From NCBI GenBank assembly GCA_036001245.1, contig DASYUL010000024.1:59712-123711 (forward strand): DNA of 64,000 bases, written 5' to 3'. Positions 61,983 to 64,000 of this stretch are shown in pieces. Each line of letters begins with the position of its first letter. Position 1 is the stretch's first letter. Both the position numbers and the translations under genes were made by a program. The notes beneath the pieces are model-generated. The model saw nothing but the letters and a program-made list of their open reading frames with translations, did not search any database and was not told the origin of the DNA. This DNA is from Gp7-AA6 sp036001245 (lineage in GTDB: Bacteria > Acidobacteriota > Thermoanaerobaculia > UBA5066 > Gp7-AA6).

Positions 61983-62825
61983 TCATCTCGCGCCCACGGA
62001 AAGCGTCAGAGTCGCGAAGCGCGACTCCCAATCGAGATCCGGCTTCTCCGACGGCTTCAGAACCGTCGCCCGCACGAGCCACCAGCCGCCGTGATCGAAC
62101 CGGAGGCGAACCCGTCCTTCCGAATCCGTCTTAGAAAGCGATCCGGACTTTGCGTTCGCCGCGACGAGGCCGACCGCGAGGTCGGCGGCAGGTTGCCCGT
62201 TCTCAAGGAGACGTATTGCGATCTCTTGCCCCGCCGCGAGTTGCGTCGGGTCCGATTCGGGAACGAGCTCGAGGTCCATCCCAACCGGCTGCGACCACGA
62301 GTCATCACTTTCGGGTCGGCCGACTCGGACGTAAGTCTTCGCGTGCTTCGTGTAGGACTCCCGCCATTTCCCCTTTCCCTCCGACTCCCACTTGCGCCCG
62401 ACGGAATCCCATGCGCCAATCTCTTCGAGATACTCCTTCACCTCGGCAGGCTTCAACTCCAGCGCTCGCGGTTTCGATTCGACCCAGACGGCGGCGATCC
62501 CCGGCCTGGGAAAGCGCGTCTTCAGGCGCAGCGATTTCTTCCCCGAGACTTCTCGGCCGAGATCGGAGACCATCTCGCGCAGCCGGGCGGAAGCGCGCGC
62601 CAGGCGGTCGGGTTTGACCCCGACCTCATTCGCGGGGAACGCCATCCCACTCGTCAAGTCGAACGTGACCGGCTGCCCTGGAACGACACGGGGACGGTTG
62701 GGAAGGATCCAGGTGTCGTGAGCGGCGAGACGCCCGGCAAGAAGAAAGCCGGCGATGCCTCCCAGGAGAGCGAGCCAGACCCGGGCGTCAGCGGTGCGGC
62801 GATTGTTCTCAGTCTTGTTTCTCAT
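61983..62825 (-). CDS. DUF4198 periplasmic protein
   Basis: 280 residues with a leader (ARVWLALLGGIAGFLLAGRLAAHDTWI) whose first mature residues include the HDTWI motif typical of DUF4198 proteins. WESKPRALELKP-type strands follow, then an Ig-like C-terminal domain LAAGQEIAIRLLENGQPAADLAVGL ... TDSEGRVRLRFDHGGWWLVRATVL. This family accompanies metal transporters (nickel, cobalt, copper) in the periplasm. Four bases from the P-ATPase start and overlapping the upstream barrel gene stop (ATGA). Confidence 0.85.
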   Translation of the reverse strand: MRNKTENNRRTADARVWLALLGGIAGFLLAGRLAAHDTWILPNRPRVVPGQPVTFDLTSGMAFPANEVGVKPDRLARASARLREMVSDLGREVSGKKSLRLKTRFPRPGIAAVWVESKPRALELKPAEVKEYLEEIGAWDSVGRKWESEGKGKWRESYTKHAKTYVRVGRPESDDSWSQPVGMDLELVPESDPTQLAAGQEIAIRLLENGQPAADLAVGLVAANAKSGSLSKTDSEGRVRLRFDHGGWWLVRATVLKPSEKPDLDWESRFATLTLSVGAR

Positions 62826-64000
62826 CGATCAGCGGAGCCTCCCATCGTCATCCCCGAATGGTCCATCGAACCGTGCGGTTGCCCCCAGCGCACGCGGATA
62901 AAGACGTGCGCGGCGATCGGCGAGTCGCCGTAAGCGGGTTTCAGAGCCGAGGGGAAACTGTATGCCGTCAGGTCGGCTCCGGCGCCGACGCGAAGCGCCC
63001 GAGCGAGAACGAAGTCTCTGAGGTATCCGAGAGTCAGCGCTCCGATCCGGGCGATCTCGGGTACTTCGATTCCGGGTGAGACTTCCTCTCCCTTGAACTG
63101 AAGCAGCCGGCGATCTTTCTCGACCCATTCCGCGCGACCGTAAACGTGATCTGCCCGCGTGAGCTGCCAGGCCCCTTCGAGAAGGAGGGAGTCGGAGACG
63201 CCGTGGGCCTCGTCGTCGCGGCCCCAGAGCAGAGTCGCCGCGAAGGGCCGATCTCCTTCCGCGCCATAGTGGACGGACGCCGTCGTGCGGTGCAGGTCTC
63301 CCGGTTCGACGGCTTCGGGCTCGTGCAGGAATGCGTGAGAGAGCTGTGCGGACCAGCCGTTCTCCAGTCGAAGCTTCACGCGCCCGGCCGCGGAGTCGAT
63401 GCTCCCGCCTTCGATGTCCCACCGGTCTTCGTCGGGCTCCGCGCCGTGGAAGGCCGAGCCCTCGATCGAGACCGCGTTCCAACCGAACCCCACGGTGAGG
63501 ACGTTGAACGCGATGTGCGTCGAGTCCTGCCAGTGGTGACCGAGCGGCGCAGTCGGGTTCTCTCCGGAGGAGGCGCGGTGCATGAAGGCGGTTGGCCCGA
63601 TCACCGGTTCGCCGACCGGCGCGAGCTGAAACCATGCCGCGGAATCCGGCGTGATCGGGAGCCGATAGGTGGCCGAGAGATTCATGAAGAAGTCGTGCGG
63701 GTGCTGGCGGTCCACCAGCGGTCTCCCGCGATAGCTCTCCCCCGTCTGAAAGAGCTCCGGTGAGCCTTGCTTCTCGAAGGTCCACGGCTCGAGGGAATTC
63801 ATCAGCATGAGAGACAACCGTCCGCGCGGGAGGTCCCGGGCGAGATGGACCATGTTCCAATTGCTCGATTCGAACGCATCGTCTCCGGATCGCCCGCCCT
63901 GGTGGTTGTATCCGAGTCGACCGACCCCGAGCACCATGAAGTGCCATCCGGGCATCGACATCCCCGCCATCGGGTCGCGCGGCGTCATTCCGGTCATGAG
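62822..64000 (-). CDS. Predicted outer-membrane beta-barrel protein of the copper locus (5' end outside window)
   Basis: 391 residues from an ATG at 63997, with the frame open to the window edge, so the true start and leader are likely beyond it. Alternating hydrophobic strands with aromatic girdle (WHFMVLGVGRLGYNHQGG, RVKLRLENGWSAQLSHAFLHEPE, FAATLLWGRDDEAHG, HVYGRAEWVEKDRRLLQ) and a final HVFIRVRWG are barrel-like. Met- and His-rich spots (MAGMSMPGWHFM, HGSMDHSGMTMGG) suggest metal handling. First visible gene of the copper operon. No firm family name. Confidence 0.7.
   Translation of the reverse strand, partial: LMTGMTPRDPMAGMSMPGWHFMVLGVGRLGYNHQGGRSGDDAFESSNWNMVHLARDLPRGRLSLMLMNSLEPWTFEKQGSPELFQTGESYRGRPLVDRQHPHDFFMNLSATYRLPITPDSAAWFQLAPVGEPVIGPTAFMHRASSGENPTAPLGHHWQDSTHIAFNVLTVGFGWNAVSIEGSAFHGAEPDEDRWDIEGGSIDSAAGRVKLRLENGWSAQLSHAFLHEPEAVEPGDLHRTTASVHYGAEGDRPFAATLLWGRDDEAHGVSDSLLLEGAWQLTRADHVYGRAEWVEKDRRLLQFKGEEVSPGIEVPEIARIGALTLGYLRDFVLARALRVGAGADLTAYSFPSALKPAYGDSPIAAHVFIRVRWGQPHGSMDHSGMTMGGSADR

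Overview
The window is a GC-rich bacterial chromosome segment of densely packed housekeeping genes. It encodes outer-membrane-type proteins (lipoproteins, a beta-barrel, the PilY1 pilus system), a spoVG-ispE locus beside a glutamine tRNA, a UdgX-type glycosylase, many TPR and secreted repeat proteins, and stop-start overlaps almost everywhere. This suggests a Gram-negative, probably aerobic heterotroph, most likely an Acidobacteriota-like lineage. That placement is inferred from gene content and style, not from a marker phylogeny.

Layout. 1-1463: the edge of an accessory region (a C-terminal gene fragment and three small unknown genes with lower GC than the rest) that abuts a tRNA-Gln gene of which only the 5' half remains. 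1546-5303 (minus): spoVG, ispE, a lipoprotein and a TPR protein. 5455-13176: HU-like protein, M50 protease, dtd, murJ, ssb, nagZ, mutS. 13216-16169 (plus): tsaB, rimI, a DUF465 protein, psd, pssA (tRNA t6A modification and phosphatidylethanolamine synthesis). 16279-24947 (minus): a histidine-degradation operon hutH-hutU followed by a giant membrane histidine kinase and a lipoprotein. 25017-26435: purA and tRNA-Lys. 26480-30507: two divergent secreted proteins (a subtilase and a beta-helix protein) sharing one beta-rich module. 30912-38274: a minor-pseudopilin/PilY1 operon behind a candidate sigma-54 promoter. 38289-42525: udgX, an NmrA-like reductase, a membrane protein, a CuA-type cupredoxin, a POT peptide transporter. 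42577-57265: a heme supercluster, with ccsA-like/hemA/hemC/hemD/hemB/hemL on the minus strand and acnA/hemE/hemN/hemH/hemY on the plus strand, separated by yceI. Together these cover glutamyl-tRNA to protoheme. 57399-59511: a secreted helical-repeat protein, a transporter remnant and a matrixin-like protein. 59651-64000 (minus): a copper-type P-ATPase with a DUF4198 protein and an outer-membrane barrel protein.

The more unusual content is in small sequence elements acting on genes. A 42-bp palindromic repeat is inserted in frame inside tsaB and recurs at 58334. A GGGGTCAGGTCT palindrome of the kind linked to REP/RAYT elements fills one intergenic region and codes for the C-terminus of the histidine kinase. 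Families of short, word-like intergenic repeats supply the ends of ispE, udgX and hemL. yceI carries an in-frame amber codon just before its conserved last strand. psd appears to start at CTG. At least twelve gene pairs overlap by NTGA, so translational coupling is the normal arrangement here.

Limits: no database search was run. Family names come from recognisable motifs, and most start codons were chosen from overlaps, Shine-Dalgarno sites and family N-termini.
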